64,000 nucleotides of DNA from Nocardia iowensis (lineage in GTDB: Bacteria; Actinomycetota; Actinomycetes; Mycobacteriales; Mycobacteriaceae). Numbering within the stretch: the first letter of the stretch is position 1; every line of letters begins with the position of its first letter. Positions 1 to 7,404 of this stretch are shown in pieces. Where the stretch lies: assembly GCF_019222765.1 (NCBI RefSeq), contig NZ_CP078145.1, positions 4,774,001 to 4,838,000 on the forward strand, written 5' to 3'. Both the position numbers and the translations under genes were made by a program. Under the pieces are notes generated by a model. The model had not been told where the DNA came from, did not search any database, and saw nothing but the letters and a program-made list of their open reading frames with translations.

Positions 1-37
1 GGCACGAATATTGCCAGTACATCCAGAAGAGGTTGAA

Positions 38-349
38 ATGGCGCTTTATTTCACCGAGTTGTCGATCACCAGCGATACCACGCCGGAATGTGCATCTCGC
101 ACAATCTCGCGCGGACGAGTGGCGTGGCGGCTGAGCTGGCTGCCCGACCGGCTCCTCACGCTCGAACAAGCAAGGGCCGGAATGGAACTCGACGAACTGC
201 TCAGCGAACCCGGTAGCGCGCACGACGGCGTGGCCCTAGCGCTCGCGGACGACTGCGCAGGCAGGCTCGGCATGCTGCGGGAACACGTGGTGATCTTGTT
301 GGCCAAGCGAATGGCGGCCCGATTGCAGTGCGCCGTCAGTACGCGGTGA
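38..349 (+). CDS. hypothetical protein, 103 aa
   Basis: I do not recognise this short protein. The ATG at 38 is chosen because a purine-rich AGAAGAGG stretch lies just upstream; the frame is open a little further, to about base 11. The product begins MALYFTELSITSD. It is mildly acidic, has no signal peptide or membrane segment, and carries several Leu/Ala-rich helical stretches. It ends about 630 bases before the biosynthetic operon that starts at 978, and that gap suggests a separate transcription unit. It could be a small regulator or an orphan conserved actinobacterial protein, but nothing in it proves either. Reality as a gene rests on the start context and actinobacterial-type codon use. 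Confidence 0.5.
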   Translation: MALYFTELSITSDTTPECASRTISRGRVAWRLSWLPDRLLTLEQARAGMELDELLSEPGSAHDGVALALADDCAGRLGMLREHVVILLAKRMAARLQCAVSTR

Positions 350-751
350 CCCAAGCGCCGGCTTCGACAAATAAGAAAAGCCGGTCGGTATCTCCTGCTG
401 CAAAACGACTGTTCGAGCTTATTCTCCGGTCTGACATTTTCACAGAATGAAACCGACCACTCGGGCCGATATTCGCGCCAGCCCCCAAAAATATGGGCTC
501 ATCCCATGACTAAGTCCATTGCTGCCGTGACGTGCCCGGTGGTAGGGTTTGCGATAGCCGGCGAAGGTAATGCAACTCAAAAGCACTTCGAGGATTGGCA
601 CACATGGGGACTTCAACCTAGGTTGCGATATCTGCATTTCTAGACACCTGACGTGACTATTTTTGCATCGGGGGTTCAGCTATGCGCAACAATGAGACGT
701 GCGCTCGCTATAGTTATTCCGATATAGGTGCAGCCCGCTAATTCAGCTATT

Positions 752-774
752 CGCACGATCACGTAATTCGTGCG
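752..774. promoter_or_regulatory. inverted repeat CGCACGA-N9-TCGTGCG
   Basis: Two 7-base arms, 752-758 and 768-774, are exact reverse complements separated by nine bases. Their place about 200 bases before the operon start, and 14 bases before a second palindrome, fits a regulator-binding site. No cognate regulator gene is adjacent, so function is inference. Confidence 0.35.
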
Positions 775-788
775 TCAGTAATAAACAT

Positions 789-800
789 CCCGATATCGGG
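789..800. promoter_or_regulatory. perfect palindrome CCCGATATCGGG
   Basis: Twelve-base perfect palindrome in the AT-richer leader of the biosynthetic operon. It is a plausible operator for a dimeric repressor or activator. It has no T-tract and is too short to act as a terminator. Confidence 0.35.
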
Positions 801-977
801 TTACAAGCACGACGCGCCCTCGACGACCCCTGCGGTCGCTGCCGGGGAACGTGCTCATCATCGAATCTCCGCATGCCTGTCTCCCGGCCCGGAGCGCCAG
901 CGCCGCGCTGTGCCCACCCGGCCCGGACAGCGAACCAGCGGGCCCGCGCACCTGACCGGGCCGAGGGAGGGAGCCCA

Positions 978-1538
978 ATGAACGATCCGACGCTGTTGGC
1001 ATACATCGAAGTCGAGCCAGGACGGTTTCGCGAAGACCCGGGCTTGCGCTACGAGGACTACGTCGTCGGCCACGTCTTCGAACACCGTCCCGGCCGGACG
1101 ATCACCACCACGGACAACATCTGGAGCTCGCTGCTCTGCCTCAACCAGCACCCGCTCCACATCGACGCGGTCTACGCCGCCGAAACCGAGTTCAACCAAC
1201 TGCTGGTATCCAGCCTGGTGACCTTCGGGATCGTCAACGGCATGACGGTCAAAACCATCAGCCAGCAGGCCGTCGCAAACCTCGGCTGGGACAAGGTCCG
1301 GCTCAACGCCCCCGTATTCGTCGGAGACACGCTGTACGCCGAGACCAGGATCGTCGACAAACGACCGTCGGCCTCCCGGCCGGGCGAAGGCATCGTCACC
1401 GTCCACACCACCGGCCGCAACCAAAACGGCGTCCAGGTCATCGAATTCGACCGCAGCCTGCTCGCGTCCATGCGACACCCGGCAGGCCACCCCGCCGAGG
1501 AAGTAGACGCACTGTCCGGTGGGAAGGCTCGATCATGA
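978..1538 (+). CDS. MaoC-family (R)-specific acyl-CoA hydratase/dehydratase
   Basis: Predicted 186-residue hot-dog-fold enzyme adding water to, or removing it from, an enoyl-CoA-type thioester in the cytoplasm. The middle of the protein (GITVNG-like stretch, VGDTLYAETRIVDKR near residues 115-130) matches the MaoC/mesaconyl-CoA hydratase style, in which a conserved pattern VF.GDTL.AE is typical. The ATG at 978 is preceded by GAGGGAGG at about 964-971. Its stop overlaps the start of the CitE-like gene (ATGA at 1535-1538), so the two are translationally coupled. In known pathways (itaconate, methylaspartate cycle) a MaoC hydratase works next to a CitE-type lyase on branched C5 thioesters. The same pairing here suggests making or breaking a dicarboxyl-CoA unit. 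It is the first gene of the operon. Confidence 0.82.
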   Translation: MNDPTLLAYIEVEPGRFREDPGLRYEDYVVGHVFEHRPGRTITTTDNIWSSLLCLNQHPLHIDAVYAAETEFNQLLVSSLVTFGIVNGMTVKTISQQAVANLGWDKVRLNAPVFVGDTLYAETRIVDKRPSASRPGEGIVTVHTTGRNQNGVQVIEFDRSLLASMRHPAGHPAEEVDALSGGKARS

Positions 1539-2383
1539 ACGTCGACCCGTGCCTGTTCTTCGTGCCTGCATCCCGCGTCGACACTTTGCTCAAAAACGTT
1601 CCGCGGCACTCGATCGCGCTGGTACTCGACCTCGAGGACTCGGTCCCGAAACACGCGAAACCCACCGCCCGCGCGCGGCTCGCCGACGTCGACTTGTCCG
1701 GGACCGGGCTGTCCGGCGTCACGTTGCGCATCAACAGCATCGAAACACCCGACGGGCTGCTCGACATCCAGACCATCCTGGCGCTCGACGGGGAGGTCGG
1801 CGGACTACCCATCCAAACGATCCTGGTGCCGAAAATCATCACCGGCCGCGACGTAGCCATCTACCGCTCACTGCTGTCCGGACTGGTCGACCCGCCCGAA
1901 ATCTGCAGCATCATCGAAACATTGGACGCGGTCGAGAACGTCTTCGACATCGCGGCGGCGAGCAACGGGCTCATTTTCGGGCCCTCCGACCTGGTCGCCG
2001 AGATGTGGGCACCGGACGAGTCCTACCTGTCCCACGCGCGGGCCAGATTGTGCATCGCCGCGTCCCGTTACGGTCTGCCCGCCATCGACGGGAACTCCTT
2101 CGAACTCTGGGACACCGACGTCATTCGAGCCCAGTGTGAGGCCGCGAAGCAATGCGGTTTCACCGGCAAGGCGGCCATACATCCCAGACAGGTCGAACCG
2201 ATCGTCGAGACGTTCGCCGTCGACCCGGAACAACTGGATCGCTACCGCCAGACGATCAAGGACTACGAAGCCGACGACGCGGGCTTCGCCGTCACCAAGG
2301 ACCGGGTACTCGCCCCGCCTTTCGTCCTGAAGGCCCGGCGCATGCTCGCGCTCTACGACGGGAACGCCCGCCCGATCCGCTGA
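1535..2383 (+). CDS. CitE/HpcH-HpaI family lyase (malyl-CoA or citramalyl-CoA lyase-like)
   Basis: 282-residue TIM-barrel aldolase/lyase. Family landmarks are visible: DLEDSV at residues 32-37, an Arg in RINS at 65, catalytic-type Glu in IIETLDAVENV at 128, the Mg-binding Asp in GPSDL at 152, and GKAAIHPRQ at 211-219. These enzymes cleave or form a C-C bond between acetyl-CoA/propionyl-CoA and a 2-oxo acid or aldehyde. Coupling to the upstream MaoC gene by a 4-base overlap suggests a two-step route to an unsaturated acyl-CoA, or its degradation. Substrate cannot be read from sequence. A separate beta chain is not expected for this stand-alone family. It may supply the acyl substrate for the alpha-oxoamine synthase downstream (inference). 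Confidence 0.85.
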   Translation: MNVDPCLFFVPASRVDTLLKNVPRHSIALVLDLEDSVPKHAKPTARARLADVDLSGTGLSGVTLRINSIETPDGLLDIQTILALDGEVGGLPIQTILVPKIITGRDVAIYRSLLSGLVDPPEICSIIETLDAVENVFDIAAASNGLIFGPSDLVAEMWAPDESYLSHARARLCIAASRYGLPAIDGNSFELWDTDVIRAQCEAAKQCGFTGKAAIHPRQVEPIVETFAVDPEQLDRYRQTIKDYEADDAGFAVTKDRVLAPPFVLKARRMLALYDGNARPIR

Positions 2384-2441
2384 CCGACCGAACCACGACA
2401 ACCTCACCCGACAAGGGCGAACCGGAAACTGAGAGGAAATC

Positions 2442-3353
2442 ATGAGCACCTCGATTACCGACATTGTCAAGCAGGCGATGGTCGACGTCTCCGACTACGA
2501 CGTGGCACTGACCGACGGCCGATTCGGCCCGGTGCCAACAGAATTGACGAAGCAGCTGGTATCGCGGGTCGCGGACGGCGAAGGCCTCGGCGTGTGCTGT
2601 GGCGCGAGCGCGCTGCTCGGCAAGCACGGCATGGACGTACACCGTGAAGCCGACGCCACGGCCATGCGCGACTACTTCCAAGCGATCTTCAGCGCGTTCG
2701 TGGCGGCGGTCGACCTCTCGGCGCACAGCCCGCTCGTGATGAACTACGAGAAGGTATCGGGCGTCGACTTGGACGGGTTCAACAAAAACGTCGCCTTCAC
2801 GGTGAACTCCGAACACACCGAGTCGCGGGAATTCCTGAGCACCAAGTGCGTCCACTTCGACTCCGCTACCACGTTCATCGGCAATGTCTACGGCCCGAAC
2901 ACGAACATCACCGGCGGCCTGCCGATCATCTGCGACACCCGGGAATACTGCCGCAGGAAGGGCCTCGATCCGGCCGACCTGGTCGAGCTGATGCCGCACA
3001 GCTACAACGTCGCGGTCAAGCAGGAGTACGCCGACGAGATCCTCGCCGAACACGCGGCCACCGTGGACGCCGACCTGATCGACGACATGATCATGGTCGT
3101 ACTCAACAACGAGGTCTCCGGCGGACTGGCGCACGCGGGTTCCACGCCGCGGCTCGCCGACCCGGCCAAGCCCGGCAAGCGCCCACTGCGTCACATCGAG
3201 TTGCAGTTCGCCGACGACCAGAATCTGCGCAACTGGTACAGCCACTACCGCCTCGATATGCCACAGGTGAAGGTGACCGTGCCCGACGAGCACACCCCCG
3301 ACCACGATCGCTACCACGTGGGTGTGGACGCCGCGCTCCCCGGAACCAGGTAA
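2442..3353 (+). CDS. putative Fe(II)/2-oxoglutarate-dependent oxygenase (clavaminate-synthase/TauD-like)
   Basis: 303-residue protein that I can place only tentatively. It has an HFD triplet (H138-F139-D140), followed about 20 residues later by a GG-containing segment ending in CDTREY (158-169). Further on come NNEV...LAHAG with H231 and an Arg at 250. This order (HxD, GG.x..D, N..distal His, Arg about 20 residues later) matches the jelly-roll Fe(II)/2OG oxygenases of the TauD and clavaminate synthase types, which hydroxylate or desaturate amino-acid-like substrates. The 93-residue HxD-to-His spacing is in the family range. Overall similarity looks remote. The ATG at 2442 follows GAGAGGAAATC. 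It sits between the CitE-like gene and the PLP enzyme, 58 bases after the former. It could be a diverged non-catalytic member. Confidence 0.5.
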   Translation: MSTSITDIVKQAMVDVSDYDVALTDGRFGPVPTELTKQLVSRVADGEGLGVCCGASALLGKHGMDVHREADATAMRDYFQAIFSAFVAAVDLSAHSPLVMNYEKVSGVDLDGFNKNVAFTVNSEHTESREFLSTKCVHFDSATTFIGNVYGPNTNITGGLPIICDTREYCRRKGLDPADLVELMPHSYNVAVKQEYADEILAEHAATVDADLIDDMIMVVLNNEVSGGLAHAGSTPRLADPAKPGKRPLRHIELQFADDQNLRNWYSHYRLDMPQVKVTVPDEHTPDHDRYHVGVDAALPGTR

Positions 3354-3463
3354 CCGACCGGGCGACCGTCGTAGTCAGCCGAAAGCCCTGCGGCGCCGTA
3401 AGTGTGGAGCTGTTTGCCCACCCGGCGCCGCAGGGGCTCTGCTGCGCGACACGAGGGGAACAG

Positions 3464-4723
3464 ATGCACGTCAGAGACAGGGTGCCCGACACGGGAGCCG
3501 AAGAAGAAATCATGGGACCGCACCGGTTCCGGAACAACCAGCGGATGGTCCCGGCGAGCGAGACGGCATGGCAGGTCGTCGCCGACAACGGGATGCTCGA
3601 TATCCGCGTCGACGCCAGCAACGGCCAGAACCGACTGCGCGATGCCCGGACCGGGCACGAGTTCGTCAACCTCGCGTCGTGTTCCTACCTGGGGCTGAAC
3701 AGTCACCCGACGGTCATCGAGGCCGGCATCGCGGCGCTGCGGGAGCAGAACATCACCGGACTTGCCATGGCGGAGTGCCGAATTCGATTGGATGTGATGC
3801 ATCAGCTGGAGGAGGAGCTTTCCGAGCTGTTCGGCGCGCGGGTGTTGCCGTCGATCTCCTGCGGGGTGCTCAGTGCCGCCGTCTTGCCTCTGCTGGGGTC
3901 GGGGCACCTGACCGACACCGATCCGCTGGTTGTCGTGTTCGACAGGTTCGCGCATTTCTCGATGAACTTCGTCAAGCCGATCGTGGCGGATGAAGCGCTG
4001 GTCCTGACGTGTCCGCACAACGACATGGCGTTCCTCGAGGACGTGTGCAAGAAGTATCCCCGCGTGGCCTATGTCTGCGAGGGCGTCTATTCCACCGGTG
4101 GTCGTGCCGACTTGACGGGCATCAAGTCCCTGCAGGAGCGGTACGGAATGTACGTCTACCTGGACGATTCGCACGGATTGTCGACCGAAGGCCCGAACGG
4201 TGCCGGTTACGCCCGGTCAGTGTTCGATGAACTCGACGACCGGACAATGATCGTCGCCTCGATCGCCAAGGCCTTCGGCAGCACCGGCGGCATCGCGATG
4301 ATCGGGTCATCCGGAAAGTTCGACTTCCTGTACCGGACCGGTCCGATGGGCTGGTCCCAGGGGCTGCGCACCGCCGCCGTCGGGACTACCCGAGGCAGCA
4401 TCGCCGTCCATCGCACCCCCGAACTCGTTGCGCGCCAACGTCAGCTGGCGGAGAACATCGACATCTTCGATCGTCGGATGAAGGACCGCGCCGTCCGCGG
4501 CGTCGGATCGCACATCAAGTTCGTCACCGTGGGCGACAACGACCGGGCAGTGCGGCTGTCCACCGAGCTGTACCGGCGCGGCTACTACTGCTCGGCAATG
4601 TTCTTCCCGATCGTGGCGCGCGGGCAGGCCGGCGTCCGAATGATGCTGCGCGGCGACATGACCAGCACGATGACGGACGACTTCGTCACTGTCCTCGAGG
4701 ACGTATTGGACGAGTTCGCATGA
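3464..4723 (+). CDS. alpha-oxoamine synthase (PLP, class II aminotransferase fold)
   Basis: 419-residue PLP enzyme of the KBL/BioF/serine palmitoyltransferase group, which joins an amino acid and an acyl-CoA with loss of CO2 to give an alpha-amino ketone. Key residues are visible: H164 in DRFAHFS (ring-stacking His), D234/D235 and H237 in LDDSHG (pyridine-nitrogen Asp and neighbours), and the Schiff-base Lys K269 in SIAKAFG, followed by GG. The frame stays open far upstream, but ATG 3464 has GAGGGG six bases before it and gives the family length. ATG 3512 is an alternative. The stop overlaps the next gene by ATGA. With CitE/MaoC upstream and an OCD-like enzyme downstream, it is the likely C-C bond-forming core of this pathway. 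Amino acid and acyl substrates are unknown. Confidence 0.85.
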   Translation: MHVRDRVPDTGAEEEIMGPHRFRNNQRMVPASETAWQVVADNGMLDIRVDASNGQNRLRDARTGHEFVNLASCSYLGLNSHPTVIEAGIAALREQNITGLAMAECRIRLDVMHQLEEELSELFGARVLPSISCGVLSAAVLPLLGSGHLTDTDPLVVVFDRFAHFSMNFVKPIVADEALVLTCPHNDMAFLEDVCKKYPRVAYVCEGVYSTGGRADLTGIKSLQERYGMYVYLDDSHGLSTEGPNGAGYARSVFDELDDRTMIVASIAKAFGSTGGIAMIGSSGKFDFLYRTGPMGWSQGLRTAAVGTTRGSIAVHRTPELVARQRQLAENIDIFDRRMKDRAVRGVGSHIKFVTVGDNDRAVRLSTELYRRGYYCSAMFFPIVARGQAGVRMMLRGDMTSTMTDDFVTVLEDVLDEFA

Positions 4724-5655
4724 CTGCGGCAAATTCTCCCGCCATGTCGTCCGTCCGGCTCGTCCGGGTATTGGCCGAGTCGATGCGCGAGGGGCTGCGC
4801 AGCGGTGCTGTCGGTCGGATGCTGGTCCCGGTCCGGGAAACCATCGAGGACGCCACCGGAACGAAGTTCCTCTCGATGCCCGCCGTGTCGCCCGACCACG
4901 ACCTCTACATCAACAAGGTCGCGACGATCGCCGCCGCGCCGGGTCACGGCACGACCGTGACCTCGGTGGTGCCGATGTTCGCCGCTTCCACCGGACGATT
5001 CCTCGGCACCTTGGACGGCGCCGCGGTCACCAACCTGAAATGCGCTGCCGTGACGGCTTTGGTGACCGACCGGTGCGCAGCGCCGGAAAGCCGGGTCCTG
5101 GGGATCATCGGGTCGGGCGTACAGGCTCGCCAGCAGTTCCTCGGGGTGTCCGCGATACGCGACCTCACCGAGGTCCGCATCTGGTCCCGCGACGCGGGCC
5201 ACGCCGCAGCGTTCGCCGGTGACGTCGCGGCGGCCGACCCGACAGTGAATGTGGTCGTCTGTGACTCGGCCGAGCACGCCAGCCGCGGTGTCGACGTCCT
5301 GTCGACCGCGACCACCTCGATGTCTCCCCTGCCGATCTCGGCGGAGCTGCCCGCGCACGTGCACATCAACTGCATGGGCGCGCACACCACCGAGTCACGC
5401 GAAATACCGGTCGAGCTGCTCCGTTCCAGCGTCGTGATCGTCGAGGACCTGCGCACCGCGATCGCCGAGGCGGGTGAGAGTCACAGTACCGCAATCGAAC
5501 TCGACACTCTCGTGACAACGGATCCCGCCGATTTCAGGGACAGGCGGACGGTTTTCGCCTCCACCGGGTGCGCATATCTGGACCTGATCACCTGCGCCCA
5601 ACTGGCCGCTCAGCACGACGCGGAGGACTTCTGGACAGCGAGTCTTCCCCTGTGA
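4720..5655 (+). CDS. ornithine cyclodeaminase/mu-crystallin family protein
   Basis: 311-residue NAD(P)-binding protein of the OCD/alanine dehydrogenase/mu-crystallin family, whose members deaminate and cyclise amino acids or reduce imines. The Rossmann motif GSGVQA is at 131-136, and the substrate-side Lys of INKV is at 66. The family segment usually reading LDG..LT..RTAA appears as LDGAAVTNLKCAA, so the Arg that holds the substrate carboxylate in ornithine cyclodeaminase is Lys107 here. That change suggests an altered substrate, such as the amino ketone or imine made by the alpha-oxoamine synthase with which it is translationally coupled (ATGA overlap at 4720). It could equally act as an imine reductase. 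Start could also be Met9. Confidence 0.8.
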   Translation: MTAANSPAMSSVRLVRVLAESMREGLRSGAVGRMLVPVRETIEDATGTKFLSMPAVSPDHDLYINKVATIAAAPGHGTTVTSVVPMFAASTGRFLGTLDGAAVTNLKCAAVTALVTDRCAAPESRVLGIIGSGVQARQQFLGVSAIRDLTEVRIWSRDAGHAAAFAGDVAAADPTVNVVVCDSAEHASRGVDVLSTATTSMSPLPISAELPAHVHINCMGAHTTESREIPVELLRSSVVIVEDLRTAIAEAGESHSTAIELDTLVTTDPADFRDRRTVFASTGCAYLDLITCAQLAAQHDAEDFWTASLPL

Positions 5656-5690
5656 CCAGGACACAGACCATGCCAAAGGAGGAACACGCA

Positions 5691-5942
5691 GTGGACGACT
5701 TCGGACAAGGCCGGGTCTCGAACACAGGCACCCGCGGGAACGGAGCACCGGCCGAGCAACCCTCCGACGAGGCGATCGAGGCCGAATACGACGCCTGCAC
5801 AAGGCGACTCGGCATCGAGGTGCCCGCGGATCTCAAGGGCGGCATCCTGCGCGGCTATCGGGGACTGCGGGACATGGCCGCGGCACTGCGCGACGTCCCG
5901 GTCCAGTCGACGAGAGAGCGAAAGGAAACGCCCAATGGCTGA
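5691..5942 (+). CDS. AtzG/GatC-like small subunit of an amidase, 83 aa
   Basis: Short acidic protein. I choose GTG 5691 because a strong AAAGGAGG (5675-5682) lies eight bases before it; ATG 5670 is upstream of that site. The C-terminal half reads YDACTRRLGIEVPADLKGG and continues with RGLRDMAAALRDVPV. This is the pattern of AtzG-like proteins (DUF4089), in which LG.xV......v...l..l...A..L...p is conserved. AtzG-type proteins form a GatC-like partner of an AtzE-type amidase and stabilise it. Its stop overlaps the start of the adjacent amidase gene by eight bases, exactly the arrangement expected for a two-subunit amidase. The assignment rests on pattern and position, since the protein is short. 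Confidence 0.65.
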   Translation: MDDFGQGRVSNTGTRGNGAPAEQPSDEAIEAEYDACTRRLGIEVPADLKGGILRGYRGLRDMAAALRDVPVQSTRERKETPNG

Positions 5943-7404
5943 CGGAGTGGCGGCTCGGCCGTCTACCGCGCTGCACGAGCTGTCGGTTCCGGAGGCGGGG
6001 GCGTTATTACGCGCGGGTGAGCTGACTTCGGTGGAGCTTACCCGGCACGCGCTCGACCGGATCGCCCGGCTCGATTCCGCGCTGCACGCCTTCATCCTGG
6101 TGACGGAGGAGAGCGCGCTGCAACGTGCGCGAGCAGCCGATCGAGACTTGCGAGCCGGCGTCGATCGCGGTCCGATGCACGGGATTCCGTACGCGTTGAA
6201 GGACATCTTCGACGCGGAGGGGGTGCCGACCACCAATGCCTCATGGCTCTGCGTCGACCACGTGGCCGGTGCGGACAGCACGGTCGAGCGGCGCCTGCGG
6301 GCCGGGGGTGCGGTCGGTCTCGGCAAGCTGACCACCTTCGAGTTCGCGCTCGGCGGCCCGAGTTTCGAGTTGCCGTTCCCGCCCGCACGCAACCCGTGGA
6401 GCGATGAGCACGTGCCGAGTGGTTCGTCGTCGGGTGCGGGTGCCGCGGTCGCCGCCGGACTGGTCCGTGCCGCCGTCGCCTCCGATACCAGCGGATCGAT
6501 CCGCGGCCCGGCATTCCACTGCGGCGTGGTCGGGCTCAAACCGACCTACGGCCGAGTGTCCGGGCATGGCGCTCAGCCGCTTTCGCATACCCTGGACCAC
6601 TTCGGCACGCTGAGCTGGACAGTCGGCGACACGGCCGCACTGTTACAGGTGCTCGCGGGCGCCGATCCGGCCGATCCGCGCACAGCCGACACTCCGGACC
6701 CGAACTACCTTGCGACGCTGAACCATGGCGTCGCCGGGCTGCGCGTAGCCAGTGCGCCGGGCTGGTACGCCGAAGATCCCTCGACGATGCCCGAGATCCT
6801 CGCCGGAATCGAGGAGGCGCTCGGGGTGCTCGACGGCCTGGGTGCGACGGTCGGGCAAGTCACCTTGCCCCCGTACGACGTATTCAACGGGTGCGGCCGC
6901 GTCATCTTCGGTGCGGAGGCGTTCGCCACCTATGAGGACGATCTGCGCAAGCACCCACGCTCTTTCGCGCGCTACACCTATCAGCGCATGATGCCAGGAG
7001 CCGGACTCGGGGCGGCGGATCTGTTGCGCGCCTATGACGTTCGGCGATGGCTGATCCAGCAACTCGACGAGATCGTTTTCGGTCAGCACGACGTCCTGGT
7101 CATGGCATCCGGCCAGACCACCGCCGCCCGATGGGGCGATTTCCCCGAGAACTGGCCGCCACCAAAGCTGGTCAACGACATGCTCGCCATTCCGTTCAAT
7201 GTCACCGGTCATCCGGCGCTGTCGCTGCCCATCGGGTTCGCCGCGAACGGCCTGCCCATCGGCCTGCATATCATCGGACGCGCGTTCGACGAGGCGACGG
7301 TGTTCCGCGTGGCGTCGGCGCTGGAAGCCGCACTGGGACAACGCCATCGACGTCCGCCAGAACCTTCGGAAGTCGCCTCGGCAGAGGGGAACCGTCGGAT
7401 ATGA
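5935..7404 (+). CDS. amidase signature family hydrolase (AtzE/GatA-like)
   Basis: 489-residue amidase signature enzyme, cytoplasmic. The Ser-cisSer-Lys triad is complete: K89 in ALKDIF, S164 in the GSSSGAG stretch, and nucleophile S188 in SDTSGSIRGP. Length is normal. The residue before the nucleophilic GS pair is Ser rather than the common Gly. It follows the AtzG-like gene with an overlap, and ATG 5935 has GAAAGGAAA upstream, so the two products probably form a complex like AtzE-AtzG or GatA-GatC. In this operon it could hydrolyse an amide/carbamoyl intermediate or transfer an acyl or amino group in assembly of the product. No GatB-like partner is nearby, so tRNA amidation is unlikely. It is followed by the LLM gene with a 4-base overlap. 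Confidence 0.88.
   Translation: MADGVAARPSTALHELSVPEAGALLRAGELTSVELTRHALDRIARLDSALHAFILVTEESALQRARAADRDLRAGVDRGPMHGIPYALKDIFDAEGVPTTNASWLCVDHVAGADSTVERRLRAGGAVGLGKLTTFEFALGGPSFELPFPPARNPWSDEHVPSGSSSGAGAAVAAGLVRAAVASDTSGSIRGPAFHCGVVGLKPTYGRVSGHGAQPLSHTLDHFGTLSWTVGDTAALLQVLAGADPADPRTADTPDPNYLATLNHGVAGLRVASAPGWYAEDPSTMPEILAGIEEALGVLDGLGATVGQVTLPPYDVFNGCGRVIFGAEAFATYEDDLRKHPRSFARYTYQRMMPGAGLGAADLLRAYDVRRWLIQQLDEIVFGQHDVLVMASGQTTAARWGDFPENWPPPKLVNDMLAIPFNVTGHPALSLPIGFAANGLPIGLHIIGRAFDEATVFRVASALEAALGQRHRRPPEPSEVASAEGNRRI

Larger units (their letters stand above)
350..977. other. 628-base intergenic region upstream of the biosynthetic operon
   Basis: No convincing gene lies here; the short frames on either strand lack start context. 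The stretch is visibly richer in A and T than the flanking genes, especially about 360-800. It holds a perfect 12-base palindrome at 789-800 and a 7-base inverted repeat at 752-774. It most likely contains the promoter and operator of the operon beginning at 978. Confidence 0.6.

Noticed and set aside
440..637. 65-codon minus-strand frame in the operon leader
   Set aside because: No ribosome site, atypical composition and no recognisable feature; the region reads better as regulatory DNA.
2846..3463. Upstream extension of the alpha-oxoamine synthase frame (would give 625 residues)
   Set aside because: It overlaps the whole second half of the putative oxygenase gene, is Arg/Pro-rich shadow sequence, and a good ribosome site precedes ATG 3464.
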